64,000 nucleotides of DNA from FEN-1219 sp035548835 (GCA_035548835.1 DASZSB010000086.1:1-64000); one strand, 5' to 3'. Positions 26,268 through 35,229 are shown, counted from the first letter of the stretch. Numbers and translations: made by a program. The notes: generated by a model from the sequence alone, not told the origin.

Positions 26268-26672
26268 ATGGCAGCGCTGACGGATCGCATCGATCACATC
26301 GTGCTGACCGTGGCCGATATCGAGGCCACGACGCAGTTCTACGAGCGCGCGCTCGGATTCACGCGCGAGTTCTTCCGCGGGCCGGACGGCGCGCCGCGTT
26401 ACGCGCTGAAGTTCGGACAGCAGAAGATCAACCTGCAGGATCGCGACACGCAGACGCCCACGAAGGCGCAGCGGCCGACGTTCGGCTCCGGCGATTTCTG
26501 CCTGCTGGCGGCCGTGCCGCTCGACGACGTGATCGCGCACCTCGCGGCCGCGAACGTGCCGCTCGAGGCCGGTCCCGTGCCCCGCCGCGGCGCCATGGGC
26601 GCGCTCAAGTCGATCTACTTCCGCGACCCCGACGGCAACCTCGTCGAGGTGGCCGAGTACGTCGGCGAGTAG
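26268..26672 (+). CDS. VOC family (glyoxalase/bleomycin-resistance fold) protein
   Basis: A 134-residue single VOC module. RIDHIVLTVADIEATTQFYERALGF carries the first-strand His (about residue 9), and the closing segment KSIYFRDPDGNLVEVAEYV has the acidic ligand typical of metal-binding VOC proteins. It resembles the virulence-protein/lactoylglutathione-lyase-like group. Substrate is unknown. It begins 3 bases after the double-CxxC gene and converges on the multicopper oxidase. Confidence 0.85.
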   Translation: MAALTDRIDHIVLTVADIEATTQFYERALGFTREFFRGPDGAPRYALKFGQQKINLQDRDTQTPTKAQRPTFGSGDFCLLAAVPLDDVIAHLAAANVPLEAGPVPRRGAMGALKSIYFRDPDGNLVEVAEYVGE

Positions 26673-26681
26673 CGTCGCGCG

Positions 26682-28184
26682 CTACGGCGCTCCGTGGTGG
26701 GCGTGGCCGGCGTGCGGCTGCGCGGTCGCTGGCGCCGGCGGCGCGTTCGGATCGCGGATCACGAGATGCCCCATCATGCCGGCCTCCGCGTGGTCGAGGA
26801 TGTGGCAATGGAACATCCACGTGCCGGGCCGCTCGTCGAAGCGCACGGCGAGCGTCAGCGCGGAATGCGTCGGCACGTTCACGGTGTCCTTCCATTCGGG
26901 CACGCGGTCGGGGTCGAGCACCTGGAAGAAATAGCCGTGCAGGTGGAACGGGTGCGCGAAGTCGGTGTCGTTCTTGACGTGCCAGACCTGCGTTTCGCCG
27001 ATCCTGCCTTCGAAGGGTTGTGCCTTCCAGAACGGAATGCCGTTGATACCCATCTCGACGTTGCCGCTGTTGATGGCGATCGTCAGGTTGATGTCGCGCT
27101 CGGTCGCGCCCGCGACGTCGATGGGCTCGATCCTGCGCAGCTCGGTCGGGATCGGCTCCGGCTTCACGGGCGCATCGGCCACGGTGTCGATCTTCAGCAT
27201 GTCGACCGATGAACGGTTGAACGTGCTGCCATAGCCGCGTTCCGTCGGCACCCAGCGCAGCACGTCGTGGCTGCCGGGCGCGTCGGCGGGCGTGAACACG
27301 GCGTCGGCACGCTCGCCCGGCGTCACGAGCAGGTTGTAGGTATCGGTCGAGCGGGCCGCGAGGCCGTTGTCGCCGCCCAGGCGGATGAAGCGATGATCGC
27401 GCAGCCGCAGGTTGTAGTAACGCGCGCGCGTGGCATTGATGATGCGCCAGCGCTGCTGCTTCCCCGCGCGCACCTTCAACGTGGGCAGCACCTTGCCGTT
27501 CACGAGCAGCACGGAGCCTTCGCGGCCGAACAGATCGCCGAAGCCGCCGCCGCTGTCGGCGGGCAGCATCTCCCCGTTATCGCCCAGGCTCATGTCCGAG
27601 AGCAGCAGCACGAGATCGTCGCCGAATGCCTTCGGATCCTTCGGGTCCTCGACCACGATCGCGCCATACAGGCCGCGACCCACCTGCGCGGAGGAGTCGA
27701 AGTGCGGGTGGTACCAGTAGGTGCCGGCATCGCGCAGCGTGAACTCGTAGCGGAACTCGCCACCCGGCGGAATCGGGGCCTGTGTGGCGCCTGGCGCACC
27801 GTCCATGTCGTTCGGCACCCGCAGGCCGTGCCAATGGATCGTGGTCTCCTCCGGCAGCGAATTCTTGAAGTGCACGATCACGCGGTCGCCCACCTGGCCG
27901 CGAATCAGCGGCCCCGGGATCTTGCCGTCGTAGGTCCACACGGTGGTCGTGTGCCCCGGCACGATCGTGAGCTCGGCCGGCTTGGCCTCGAGATTGAACT
28001 CGAGCACGTGGGGATCGGGGTTCAGGTCCACGGGCTGCGGCATGGCGAGATCGTCCGCCCAGCCCGGCGGCTGGCTGACCTCGTGGGCGGCCTGCTGCAC
28101 GGCGGGCGGCGCCGGCGGTCGCTCGCACCCGGAAAGGCCGGCGAAAGTCATGCAACCCACTGAAGCTGCGAGAAAAGTCTTCAA
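26682..28184 (-). CDS. Multicopper oxidase lipoprotein
   Basis: Periplasmic multicopper oxidase of 500 residues with three cupredoxin domains. All four copper-ligand motifs are present: HWHGLR, YWYHPH, HPFHLHGYFF and HCHILDHAEAGMM, the last with the axial Met of the T1 site. The C-terminus is His-rich (PHAGHAHHGAP). The ATG at 28151 leaves only MTFAGLSGC before the Cys. A TTG at 28184 instead gives MKTFLAASVGCMTFAGLSGC, a full lipoprotein signal, and has GGAG about 8 bases upstream. Such enzymes oxidise Cu(I), phenols or other metals. No copper exporter or regulator gene lies next to it. Confidence 0.9.
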   Translation of the reverse strand: MKTFLAASVGCMTFAGLSGCERPPAPPAVQQAAHEVSQPPGWADDLAMPQPVDLNPDPHVLEFNLEAKPAELTIVPGHTTTVWTYDGKIPGPLIRGQVGDRVIVHFKNSLPEETTIHWHGLRVPNDMDGAPGATQAPIPPGGEFRYEFTLRDAGTYWYHPHFDSSAQVGRGLYGAIVVEDPKDPKAFGDDLVLLLSDMSLGDNGEMLPADSGGGFGDLFGREGSVLLVNGKVLPTLKVRAGKQQRWRIINATRARYYNLRLRDHRFIRLGGDNGLAARSTDTYNLLVTPGERADAVFTPADAPGSHDVLRWVPTERGYGSTFNRSSVDMLKIDTVADAPVKPEPIPTELRRIEPIDVAGATERDINLTIAINSGNVEMGINGIPFWKAQPFEGRIGETQVWHVKNDTDFAHPFHLHGYFFQVLDPDRVPEWKDTVNVPTHSALTLAVRFDERPGTWMFHCHILDHAEAGMMGHLVIRDPNAPPAPATAQPHAGHAHHGAP

Positions 28185-28493
28185 ACCCAAGCTCCGAAAA
28201 TCGAACGCACCAGATTGGGGCAGTGTTGCCGCCGTGGCTGCCCCCAGCCATAGGTAATAGTACGTATACGATCGCAACACCGGATGCTGCCGGAGGTCCG
28301 GCGCCCCCGAGGCGGCGACCAAGCGGCGTGCCGGCTGCACGGCAACCCGTTCGCGTGCTACCTCGATGATCACTCGCCGCGGCGGCAGCGTCGCGCGGCG
28401 CTCGCGGCTGCATCGCCAAGCTCGACGGCGCCGCGGCCAGCTCCGATAATCGACCCGGGCTGCGCACGGGCGCTCGGTCGCGGGGGTAGCTAC
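28185..28493. other. Divergent gap, multicopper oxidase to nfeD-like gene
   Basis: The 309-base region has no coding frame I can support. A GGGGCAG/CTGCCCC hairpin (28217-28244) would lie in the multicopper oxidase 5' leader. An AT-rich patch with the near-palindrome GTACGTATAC (28261-28270) is the likeliest promoter or operator area. The rest is GC-rich and featureless. Confidence 0.5.
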
Positions 28494-28925
28494 ATGGCTT
28501 GGTGGAGTTGGGGCATCTTCGGCTTCGCGCTGCTCTTCCTCGAGCTCGTGGGCATCGACGCCCAGTTCTATCTCGTGTTCGCCGGTGTCGCCGCGATCGT
28601 CGTGGGGCTGCTCCAGCTGATCGGCCTTCCGCTGCCCGACTGGGCGCAGTGGATCGCGTTCGCGGTGCTGTCGCTGGTCGCGATGTTCACGATCCGCAGG
28701 CAGGTCTACGAGAAGCTGCTGAGCAAGCCTGCCGGCAAGGTCAGCACGGACATCCACCAGCACGTCGTCATCGGTCAGAGTCTCGAGCCCGGCAGGTCGT
28801 GCCGCATCGAGTATCGAGGTACGGGCTGGACGGCCGTCAACGTCGGCAAGGATGCGATTCCTGCCGGCGGCGAGGCGCGGATCGAGTCGATCGACGGGCT
28901 CACGTTGCACGTCAGGGCGCTCTAG
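28494..28925 (+). CDS. NfeD-like membrane protein
   Basis: A 143-residue short NfeD-type protein: two or three helices (about 3-25, 27-48, 55-73) then a soluble OB-fold domain (HQHVVIGQSLEPGRSCRIEYRGTGWTAVN). NfeD proteins partner stomatin/SPFH proteins, and here the SPFH gene follows after 24 bases. The ATG has GGGGGTAG upstream. Together they probably form a membrane-microdomain or protein-quality-control unit; that role is drawn from the family. Confidence 0.88.
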   Translation: MAWWSWGIFGFALLFLELVGIDAQFYLVFAGVAAIVVGLLQLIGLPLPDWAQWIAFAVLSLVAMFTIRRQVYEKLLSKPAGKVSTDIHQHVVIGQSLEPGRSCRIEYRGTGWTAVNVGKDAIPAGGEARIESIDGLTLHVRAL

Positions 28926-28949
28926 GCGCGGGCACTTCAGGAGGGACGC

Positions 28950-29891
28950 ATGGATCAGGGGTTGTTGCTGTTGGTGCTCGTGGTCGCGGCGCTCGCGTTC
29001 ACGATCCTGGTCAAGACCGCGGTCGTGGTGCCGCAGCAGAGCGCGTTCATCGTGGAGCGGCTCGGCCGGTACAGCAGCACGCTGAATGCCGGTTTCCACA
29101 TCCTCGTGCCATTCGTCGAGCGCGTGGCCTACCGCCACAGCCTGAAGGAGGACGCGCTCGACATTCCCGAGCAGGTCTGCATCACGAAGGACAACGTACA
29201 GGTGGGCATCGACGGCGTGCTGTACCTGCAGGTGCTCGACGCGGCACGCGCCTCGTACGGCATCTCGAATTACCACTTCGCGATTTCGCAGCTCGCCCAG
29301 ACCACGCTGCGCAGCGAGATCGGCAAGATCGATCTCGACCGCACGTTCGAGGAGCGTTCCACGATCAATGCCAACGTCGTGACCGAGCTCGACAAGGCTA
29401 CCGAGCCCTGGGGCGTGAAGGTGCTGCGCTACGAGATCAAGAACATCAACCCCCCGCGCGACATCATCCAGGCCATGGAGAAGCAGATGCGGGCGGAGCG
29501 CGAGAAGCGCGCCCTGATCCTGACGTCCGAGGGTGAGCGCGACGCGAAGATCAATCAGGCCGAAGGCGAGAAGCAGCGCGTCATCAAGGAATCGGAAGCC
29601 GCGCGCCAGCGGCAGATCAACGAAGCGGCCGGCCAGGCCGAGGCCATCCTCGCGGTCGCGTCCGCCACGGCGGAAGGCCTGCGCCGCGTGGCCGAGGTCG
29701 TCAGCGCGCCCGGCGGCCGGGATGCCATGCAGTTGCGTGTGGCCGAGGAGTATGTGCAGCAGTTCGGCAACATGGCGCGCAGCAGCAATACGCTCGTCGT
29801 GCCGGCGAACGTCAGCGACATCGCCGGCATGATCGCGATGGCTACGAAGGTGTTCGAGCAGAGCCGGTCTGGCGCCGCTCCGCGAGCCTAG
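28950..29891 (+). CDS. SPFH/band 7 (stomatin-like) protein
   Basis: Membrane-anchored stomatin/QmcA-like protein of 313 residues. An N-terminal helix (about 4-24) precedes the band-7 domain (VVPQQSAFIVERLGRYSSTLNAGFH, about 29-53). A long charged coiled coil follows (RAEREKRALILTSEGERDAKINQAEGEKQ, about 175-230), then an Ala-rich C-terminus. Such proteins oligomerise into large rings that cage membrane proteases. It has an AGGAGGGACG ribosome site. Operon with the NfeD-like gene. Converges with the DNA alkylation repair gene (4-base overlap at the ends). Confidence 0.92.
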   Translation: MDQGLLLLVLVVAALAFTILVKTAVVVPQQSAFIVERLGRYSSTLNAGFHILVPFVERVAYRHSLKEDALDIPEQVCITKDNVQVGIDGVLYLQVLDAARASYGISNYHFAISQLAQTTLRSEIGKIDLDRTFEERSTINANVVTELDKATEPWGVKVLRYEIKNINPPRDIIQAMEKQMRAEREKRALILTSEGERDAKINQAEGEKQRVIKESEAARQRQINEAAGQAEAILAVASATAEGLRRVAEVVSAPGGRDAMQLRVAEEYVQQFGNMARSSNTLVVPANVSDIAGMIAMATKVFEQSRSGAAPRA

Positions 29892-30622
29892 CCCGACGTC
29901 GACGTCCCCGCGCTGACGCGGCCTTCGAGATAGGCGCGCCGCGTAGCGGGCGGCAGTTTCTCGATGGCGTAGCGCAACATCGTGCGCGGCATGCGCTGGC
30001 AGTGACGGTCGAGGAATCGCGCGGCCGCGCGGGCATCGCGATTGCCGATCTCCCGCAGCATCCAGCCGACGGCCTTGTGGATCAGATCCTGTGCGTCGTC
30101 CAGCAGCAGCTCCGCGATCGCGAGTGCGTCGGCGAAATCGCCGCGGCGGATGAACCGGAACGTGGCGAGCATCGCGACGCGCCGCTCCCAGAGATCGGCG
30201 GAGCGCGCGAGCGCGTACAGCGGCTTGCGGCTGCGCTGCTCGAGGAAGCCGCCGACGATGGCGGGCGCCGAAGTGTCGACGAGATCCCAATTGTTCACGC
30301 CCCGGCGGATCGCCCGGACGTAGCGCGAATAGATCTGCTCGCGGCCGCGCTCGTCGGAGCGCTCGAACAGTGCGACGAGCAGCAGCAGGGCGAGCAGGCG
30401 TTCTTCGTGCCATGCCGAGCGCAACAGCGCGAACGCGGTGGTCGCAGTCGCCCCGCGGTGCTCGCGGGCGAGGCGACGCAGCATTGGCACCCGGATGCCG
30501 AGGAACCGGTCGCCTGCGCCGTATTCGCCGGGCCCGGTCTTGAAGAAGCGCACCGAGTGCGCGGCTGCGTTGGGGTCCTTGAGCGCGCGCAGCCGGGAAC
30601 GGATCGTTGCGAGCTCGTTCAT
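29888..30622 (-). CDS. DNA alkylation repair protein (AlkD-like HEAT repeat)
   Basis: AlkD/AlkC-type HEAT-repeat DNA glycosylase, 244 residues from the ATG at 30622; the frame upstream is not protein-like and runs into the FkbM gene. Recognisable blocks are RFFKTGPGEYGAGDRFLGIRVPMLR, NNWDLVDTSAP, LWERRVAMLATFRFIRRGDFADAL, and HKAVGWMLREIG. The conserved Trp and Asp of the AlkD site occur in NNWDLVD. It removes bulky or cationic alkylated bases. The small gap to the divergent FkbM gene is 66 bases. Confidence 0.9.
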   Translation of the reverse strand: MNELATIRSRLRALKDPNAAAHSVRFFKTGPGEYGAGDRFLGIRVPMLRRLAREHRGATATTAFALLRSAWHEERLLALLLLVALFERSDERGREQIYSRYVRAIRRGVNNWDLVDTSAPAIVGGFLEQRSRKPLYALARSADLWERRVAMLATFRFIRRGDFADALAIAELLLDDAQDLIHKAVGWMLREIGNRDARAAARFLDRHCQRMPRTMLRYAIEKLPPATRRAYLEGRVSAGTSTSG

Positions 30623-30688
30623 GGTCGATGGGGTTGTTCGTGCCGTCTCGGCGGGAGGTGTCCCGGCCGAATGGTATGCTGCGCGCCG

Positions 30689-31354
30689 ATGAAAATCCTG
30701 CGCCGGTTGCGTCGCTGGTTCGGGCCAGACCCGAATCGTTTCCTGCGTTCCGTGCGCGGCGTAATTCACGTCGGTGCGAACGTCGGCCAGGAACGCGAGC
30801 TGTACGCGCGTTACGGTCTCGACGTGCTGTGGATCGAGCCGATTCCCGAGGTGTTCGTCACGCTGCGTGCGAATCTCGAAGGCTTCCCGCGGCAGCGTGC
30901 GGTGCAGGCGCTGGTCACGGACCGCGACGGTCACGCGTACGAGTTCCACGTCGCGAGCAATGCGGGCGAGTCGTCGTCGATCCTCGAGCTCAAGCAGCAC
31001 AGGGACGTGTGGCCGAAGGTCGCGTTCACGCGCTCGATCAACCTGCGGAGCGTGACGCTGCCGGCGCTGCTCGAGCGCGAGGGGATCGACCCCGGCCTCT
31101 ACGATGCGCTGGTCATGGATACGCAGGGCTCGGAGCTGCTCGTGCTTGAGGGCGCGGAGCCGCTGCTGCCGCGGTTTGCGTACATCAAGACCGAGGTCCC
31201 GGATTTCGAGGCGTACGAGGGATGCGTGCAGCTTGCGGAGCTCACGGCGTTCCTCGCCGCCCGCGGCTACGCGGAGCTTGCCCGGCACCGGTTTGCGAGC
31301 CGGGCCGCCGGAGGCCACTACTACGACGTGGTCTACCGCCGGGCAACCGCCTAG
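30689..31354 (+). CDS. FkbM family methyltransferase
   Basis: SAM-dependent methyltransferase of 221 residues. Motif I-like HVGANVGQERELYARYG (about residues 27-43), WIEPIPEVFVTLRANL (motif II region), then DALVMDTQGSELLVLEGAEPLL, the FkbM signature, about 138-159. FkbM proteins often methylate polysaccharide or natural-product hydroxyls. A basic N-terminus (MKILRRLRRWFG) is typical. No glycan cluster surrounds it, so the acceptor is unknown. Confidence 0.87.
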   Translation: MKILRRLRRWFGPDPNRFLRSVRGVIHVGANVGQERELYARYGLDVLWIEPIPEVFVTLRANLEGFPRQRAVQALVTDRDGHAYEFHVASNAGESSSILELKQHRDVWPKVAFTRSINLRSVTLPALLEREGIDPGLYDALVMDTQGSELLVLEGAEPLLPRFAYIKTEVPDFEAYEGCVQLAELTAFLAARGYAELARHRFASRAAGGHYYDVVYRRATA

Positions 31355-31429
31355 CGCGGCGCCTGCACCCTCCCGGGGCGATGAGCGCCCCTGCCCGTGT
31401 GACGCGTGTCTTAGGTTGAACCGCCGGAC

Positions 31430-31457
31430 GCGCCTATTCTTTTCACAAAATAGGCGC
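31430..31457. promoter_or_regulatory. Inverted repeat upstream of the ParA gene
   Basis: GCGCCTATT (31430-31438) and AATAGGCGC (31449-31457) are perfect 9-base arms around a 10-base AT-rich spacer. The repeat ends 20 bases before the ATG of the ParA-like gene, so it could be an operator or a 5' leader hairpin. Confidence 0.5.
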
Positions 31458-31477
31458 AGGCAAGCGGGATCCCGGTC

Positions 31478-32200
31478 ATGAGCATGAAGTCGACGCTGGT
31501 GATCAATGCGAAGGGTGGCGTGGGCAAGACCACGATCACCACGAATCTCGCGAGCTACTTCGCTTCACGGGGCGTTTCCACCGCCATCGCGGATTACGAC
31601 CCGCAGAGCTCGAGCCTGAACTGGCTCGCGCAGCGCTCGGCCGAGGCGCCGACGATCCACGGCGCGGACCTCGCGCCACGTGCCGGGCTCACGTTGCAGA
31701 ACGGCCGGCGGCAGATTCCTCTCAGCACCCGCCAGCTGATCATCGACGCGCCGGCAGGACCGTCGCGTCTGCTGCTGCAGGACCTGATGCAGCGCACGCA
31801 GTCGATCCTGATTCCCGTGGCGCCTTCCGCCATCGACATCCACGCGACGGCGAACTTCATCAAGGAGCTGCTGCTGGTCGGGCAGGTGCGCTTCCGCCAC
31901 ATCCGCGTCGCCGTGATCGCGAACCGCGTGCGCAACGCGCGGCCCGTGTACGAGCCTCTCGAGCGGTTCGTCGCGTCGCTCGGCATCGCGTTCCTGACGC
32001 GCGTCAGCGATTCGGACGTGTACGTCGACGCGGCCGAGAAGGGCCTCGGGATCTTCGACCTGCCGCCCGAGCAGTGCGCGAGCGAGCTGCGCGAGTTCCA
32101 GCCGATCGTGCAGTGGCTGACCGGCGACAGCCCCGTCGAGAGCCCGGCTCCGGCTCCTGAGCCGAGCAACGTCATTCAATTGAACGTCGCGCGCGCCTAG
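31478..32200 (+). CDS. Orphan ParA/MinD-type ATPase
   Basis: Deviant-Walker ATPase of 240 residues. Walker A' KGGVGKTT (about residues 12-19), switch I DYDPQSSSLNWL (about 39-50), and Walker B-like LIIDAPAGPS (about 88-97) are intact. It is shorter than plasmid ParA and has no ParB or minC/minE neighbour, so it probably positions some cargo other than the chromosome (flagella, chemoreceptors, carboxysome-like or division components). It is flanked by an inverted repeat in the promoter and converges on ygiQ. Confidence 0.87.
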   Translation: MSMKSTLVINAKGGVGKTTITTNLASYFASRGVSTAIADYDPQSSSLNWLAQRSAEAPTIHGADLAPRAGLTLQNGRRQIPLSTRQLIIDAPAGPSRLLLQDLMQRTQSILIPVAPSAIDIHATANFIKELLLVGQVRFRHIRVAVIANRVRNARPVYEPLERFVASLGIAFLTRVSDSDVYVDAAEKGLGIFDLPPEQCASELREFQPIVQWLTGDSPVESPAPAPEPSNVIQLNVARA

Positions 32201-32228
32201 CGCCGCGCTTTCCGCTTCGGCACGACTC

Positions 32229-34373
32229 TCACCGCACGTGCTGCGTGCGGAACGGCTTCGATTTGCCCTTCGCGCCGCGCTTACCCTCGGGCGCCGTCGG
32301 CCGGCCCGTGCCCTTCGGCTGGAAGCGCGGGATCAGCTGGTGCTTGCCGTTGCCGATCAGGTCGGCGCGGCCCATGCGCTTCAACGCCTCGCGCAGCATG
32401 GGCCAGTTGTTCGGGTCGTGGTAGCGCAGGAACGCCTTGTGCAACCTGCGAACCTTGAGTCCACGCGGAATCACGACTTCCTCTGACGTACGCGACACGC
32501 GCTTCAGCGGGTTCTTGCCGGAGTAGTACATCGCGGTGGCCGTGGCCATCGGGCTCGGCAGGAATGCCTGCACCTGGTCCGCGCGGAAACCATTCTTCTT
32601 CAGCCACAGCGCGAGCTCGAGCATGTCCTCGTCGGTGGTGCCGGGATGCGCGGCGATGAAGTACGGGATCAGGTACTGCTCCTTGCCCGCGGCCTGCGAG
32701 TAGCGGTCGAAGAGCTGCTTGAATTTGTAGTAGGTGCCCACTCCGGGCTTCATCATCTTCGAGAGCGGCCCCTCGCTGATCGCCTCGGGCGCGATCTTCA
32801 GGTACCCGCCGACGTGGTGCTGGGCCAGCTCCTTCACGTATTCGGGCGACTCGATCGCGAGGTCGTAACGCACACCTGAAGCGATCAGCACCTTCTTGAT
32901 GCCCGGCAGCTCGCGGGCGCGGCGGTACAGCTTGATCAGCGGCGCGTGGTTCGTGTTCAGGTTCGGGCACACGGCGGGGTACACGCACGACGGGCGCCGG
33001 CAGGCCGCTTCGACCTCGCGGCTCTTGCACGCAATCCGGTACATGTTCGCCGTGGGGCCGCCCAGGTCCGAGATCACGCCGGTGAAGCCCGGCACCGTGT
33101 CGCGGATCGTTTCGATCTCGCGCACGATCGAGTCCTCGCTGCGGTTCTGGATGACGCGCCCTTCATGCTCCGTGATCGAGCAGAACGTGCAGCCGCCGAA
33201 GCAGCCCCGCTGGATCGTGACGGAGAACCGGATCATCTCGTAGGCCGGGATCTTCGCGTCGCCATAGGACGGATGTGGCACGCGCGCGTAGGGTAGCTCG
33301 TAGATCCGATCCATCTCGGGGCTCGTGAGCGGCAGCGGCGGCGGATTGAGCCACACGTCGCTGACGCCGTGGCGTTGCACAAGCGCGCGCGCGTTGCCGG
33401 CGTTCGCCTCCATGTGCAGGATGCGCGACGCGTGCGCGTACAGCACGGGGTCGTCCCGGACCTGCTCGTAGCCCGGCAGGCGGATGTAACTGCGGTCGCG
33501 GTCGGCCGCGCGCACGCGCCGTGCGAAACGCACGACGTGCACGTGCGCTTCGCCGGGCGCTGCACCCGCGCCCGCGGTGGGTGCGTGCGGCGGCTGTGCG
33601 GCGTACGGATCGGGGTGGCCGTCGACCGGCCCCGGTGTGTCGAGATGCGTGGAGTCGATCTCCGTCCAGTCGCCGTCCAGCGGGCCACCGAGCAGGGCGG
33701 TGCCGCGCACGTTGCGGATGTCCGCCGGCTTTTCGCCGGCTGCGAGTCGATGCGCGATCTCGACGATCTGGCGCTCGCCGTTGCCGAACACGAGCAGGTC
33801 GGCACGCGAGTCGAGCAGGATCGAGCGGCGCACCTTCTCCTGCCAGTAGTCGTAATGGGCGATGCGGCGCAGGCTGGCTTCGATGCCCCCGATGACGATG
33901 GGCGTATCGGCGAACGCCTCGCGCACGCGCTGCGAATAGACGATCACGCTGCGATCGGGGCGGGCGCCGCCCGCGCCGTGCGGTGTGTAGGCGTCGTCGC
34001 TGCGCACGCGCTTGTCCGCCGTGTAGCGGTTCACCATGGAGTCCATGTTGCCGGCGGTGATGCCGAAGAAGAGGCTCGGCGTGCCGAGCTTTTCGAAGTC
34101 GGCGGTGGACCGCCAGTCCGGCTGCGCGATGATGCCCACACGGAACCCCTGCGCCTCGAGCACGCGGCCGACGATGGCCATTCCGAAGCTCGGGTGATCG
34201 ACGTAGGCGTCACCGGTCACGAGGATCACGTCGCACTGGTCCCAGCCCAGGGCGTCCATCTCGTCTCGCGACATCGGCAGGAACGGTGCCGGCGTCAGTC
34301 GGTGCGCCCAATACTTGCGGTACCCGAACAGATCGGGCGCTCTTAGCAGGGGTTGGACGGCGGTGGAATGCAT
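32229..34373 (-). CDS. ygiQ: YgiQ family radical SAM protein
   Basis: Large radical SAM enzyme of 714 residues. The cluster motif CFGGCTFC (CxxxCxxC) lies in TIQRGCFGGCTFCSITEHEGR, about residues 375-395. The N-terminal B12-binding-like domain (VILVTGDAYVDHPSFGMAIVGRVLEAQGFRVG) and the C-terminal basic tail (GKRGAKGKSKPFRTQHVR) match YgiQ. The reaction is unknown. The ATG at 34373 is followed by the normal start; no nearby promoter stands out. The gap to the divergent membrane gene holds inverted repeats. Confidence 0.93.
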   Translation of the reverse strand: MHSTAVQPLLRAPDLFGYRKYWAHRLTPAPFLPMSRDEMDALGWDQCDVILVTGDAYVDHPSFGMAIVGRVLEAQGFRVGIIAQPDWRSTADFEKLGTPSLFFGITAGNMDSMVNRYTADKRVRSDDAYTPHGAGGARPDRSVIVYSQRVREAFADTPIVIGGIEASLRRIAHYDYWQEKVRRSILLDSRADLLVFGNGERQIVEIAHRLAAGEKPADIRNVRGTALLGGPLDGDWTEIDSTHLDTPGPVDGHPDPYAAQPPHAPTAGAGAAPGEAHVHVVRFARRVRAADRDRSYIRLPGYEQVRDDPVLYAHASRILHMEANAGNARALVQRHGVSDVWLNPPPLPLTSPEMDRIYELPYARVPHPSYGDAKIPAYEMIRFSVTIQRGCFGGCTFCSITEHEGRVIQNRSEDSIVREIETIRDTVPGFTGVISDLGGPTANMYRIACKSREVEAACRRPSCVYPAVCPNLNTNHAPLIKLYRRARELPGIKKVLIASGVRYDLAIESPEYVKELAQHHVGGYLKIAPEAISEGPLSKMMKPGVGTYYKFKQLFDRYSQAAGKEQYLIPYFIAAHPGTTDEDMLELALWLKKNGFRADQVQAFLPSPMATATAMYYSGKNPLKRVSRTSEEVVIPRGLKVRRLHKAFLRYHDPNNWPMLREALKRMGRADLIGNGKHQLIPRFQPKGTGRPTAPEGKRGAKGKSKPFRTQHVR

Positions 34374-34461
34374 CGGCGGCGTGGGTCGTTGCGGAGGCGT
34401 GGTGCCAGTACGGCGAGCAGGGTATCACCGCACCGGTGGGGCGGTTAGTCGAAAATACTTT

Positions 34462-34506
34462 ACAGTGAGGTGAAGATTTCGCACTGTATGTAAAGAAAAA
34501 CATACA
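34462..34506. promoter_or_regulatory. Inverted repeats upstream of the membrane protein/XRE pair
   Basis: ACAGTG (34462-34467) pairs with CACTGT (34482-34487), and TGTATG (34485-34490) with CATACA (34501-34506). The region is AT-rich and ends 13 bases before the ATG at 34520. It is a plausible autoregulatory operator for the XRE protein encoded two genes on. Confidence 0.45.
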
Positions 34507-34519
34507 ACGAGCGCGTGCC

Positions 34520-34945
34520 ATGTCGTTCCGCGAGAAAAGCGCCTGGATCTCGCTCGTCTGCCTGCTGTTGCCGACGGTGGCGTTCACCGTCGGTCAACAC
34601 TTCCACCCGCACGACGCGCAGGGCCATGACCTCGTGAACCCTCTGCACCTGGTGCTCGCGATCCTCGGCGGGTTCCTGCTGCTGCAGGCGGTGCTGCACC
34701 TGATCGTCGTGTTGCGAGCGCCGCGAGATGCGCGCACGCCGAAGGACGAGCGCGAACGACTGATAGAGCTGCGTGCTGCGCGGGTGGGTTTCTACGCCCT
34801 CGTGATCGGCGAGTTCGTGGCGATGGCGCTGTTCCACGCGCACGGCCGTGCGTTCACGTTGATGAATACCGTGCTGCTGGCCATCCTGGTCGCATGGCTC
34901 CTGAAACTCGGCAGCGAGGTCGCGTTGTACCGGCGGGGTGGTTGA
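34520..34945 (+). CDS. Small four-helix membrane protein, partner of XRE regulator
   Basis: A 141-residue membrane protein with four hydrophobic segments (about 9-25, 44-66, 84-104, 113-130). Histidines cluster in VGQHFHPHDAQGHDLVNPLHL (about residues 27-47, cited as a region). Its stop overlaps the start of the HTH gene by 8 bases. Pairs of a small membrane protein and a YozG/YgzD-type XRE protein recur in bacteria, with the regulator probably controlling the pair. No function is assigned. Confidence 0.72.
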   Translation: MSFREKSAWISLVCLLLPTVAFTVGQHFHPHDAQGHDLVNPLHLVLAILGGFLLLQAVLHLIVVLRAPRDARTPKDERERLIELRAARVGFYALVIGEFVAMALFHAHGRAFTLMNTVLLAILVAWLLKLGSEVALYRRGG

Positions 34946-35165
34946 CATGCCGGGTCTGCCCATCGACAACCGGATTCGCCGTTTGCGCTTCGAGCACGGC
35001 GAGATGACGCAACAGCAGCTCGCTGAGCGCATAGGGGTCACGCGGCAGACGGTCAATGCGATCGAGCTCGGCAAATACTCGCCATCGCTCGAGGTAGCCT
35101 TCCGGATCGCGGCGGTGTTCGGTGTGCCGCTGGAGCAGGTCTTCCAGTATCGCCACTCTGACTAG
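34938..35165 (+). CDS. Small XRE-family (YozG-like) transcriptional regulator
   Basis: A 75-residue protein that is essentially one HTH: NRIRRLRFEHGEMTQQQLAERIGVTRQTVNAIELGKYSPSLEVAFRIAAVFGVPLEQVF. This five-helix, Cro/C1-like form is standard for small autoregulators. Overlap with the membrane protein gene implies co-expression. The likely operator is the repeat cluster at 34462-34506. Confidence 0.9.
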   Translation: MVDMPGLPIDNRIRRLRFEHGEMTQQQLAERIGVTRQTVNAIELGKYSPSLEVAFRIAAVFGVPLEQVFQYRHSD

Positions 35166-35229
35166 CTGGCTGGCGCCTGCGCAGGAAGCTCCTTACTGTG
35201 GCGGCTCCGAGTCAGCCGTACGAGGGGCG

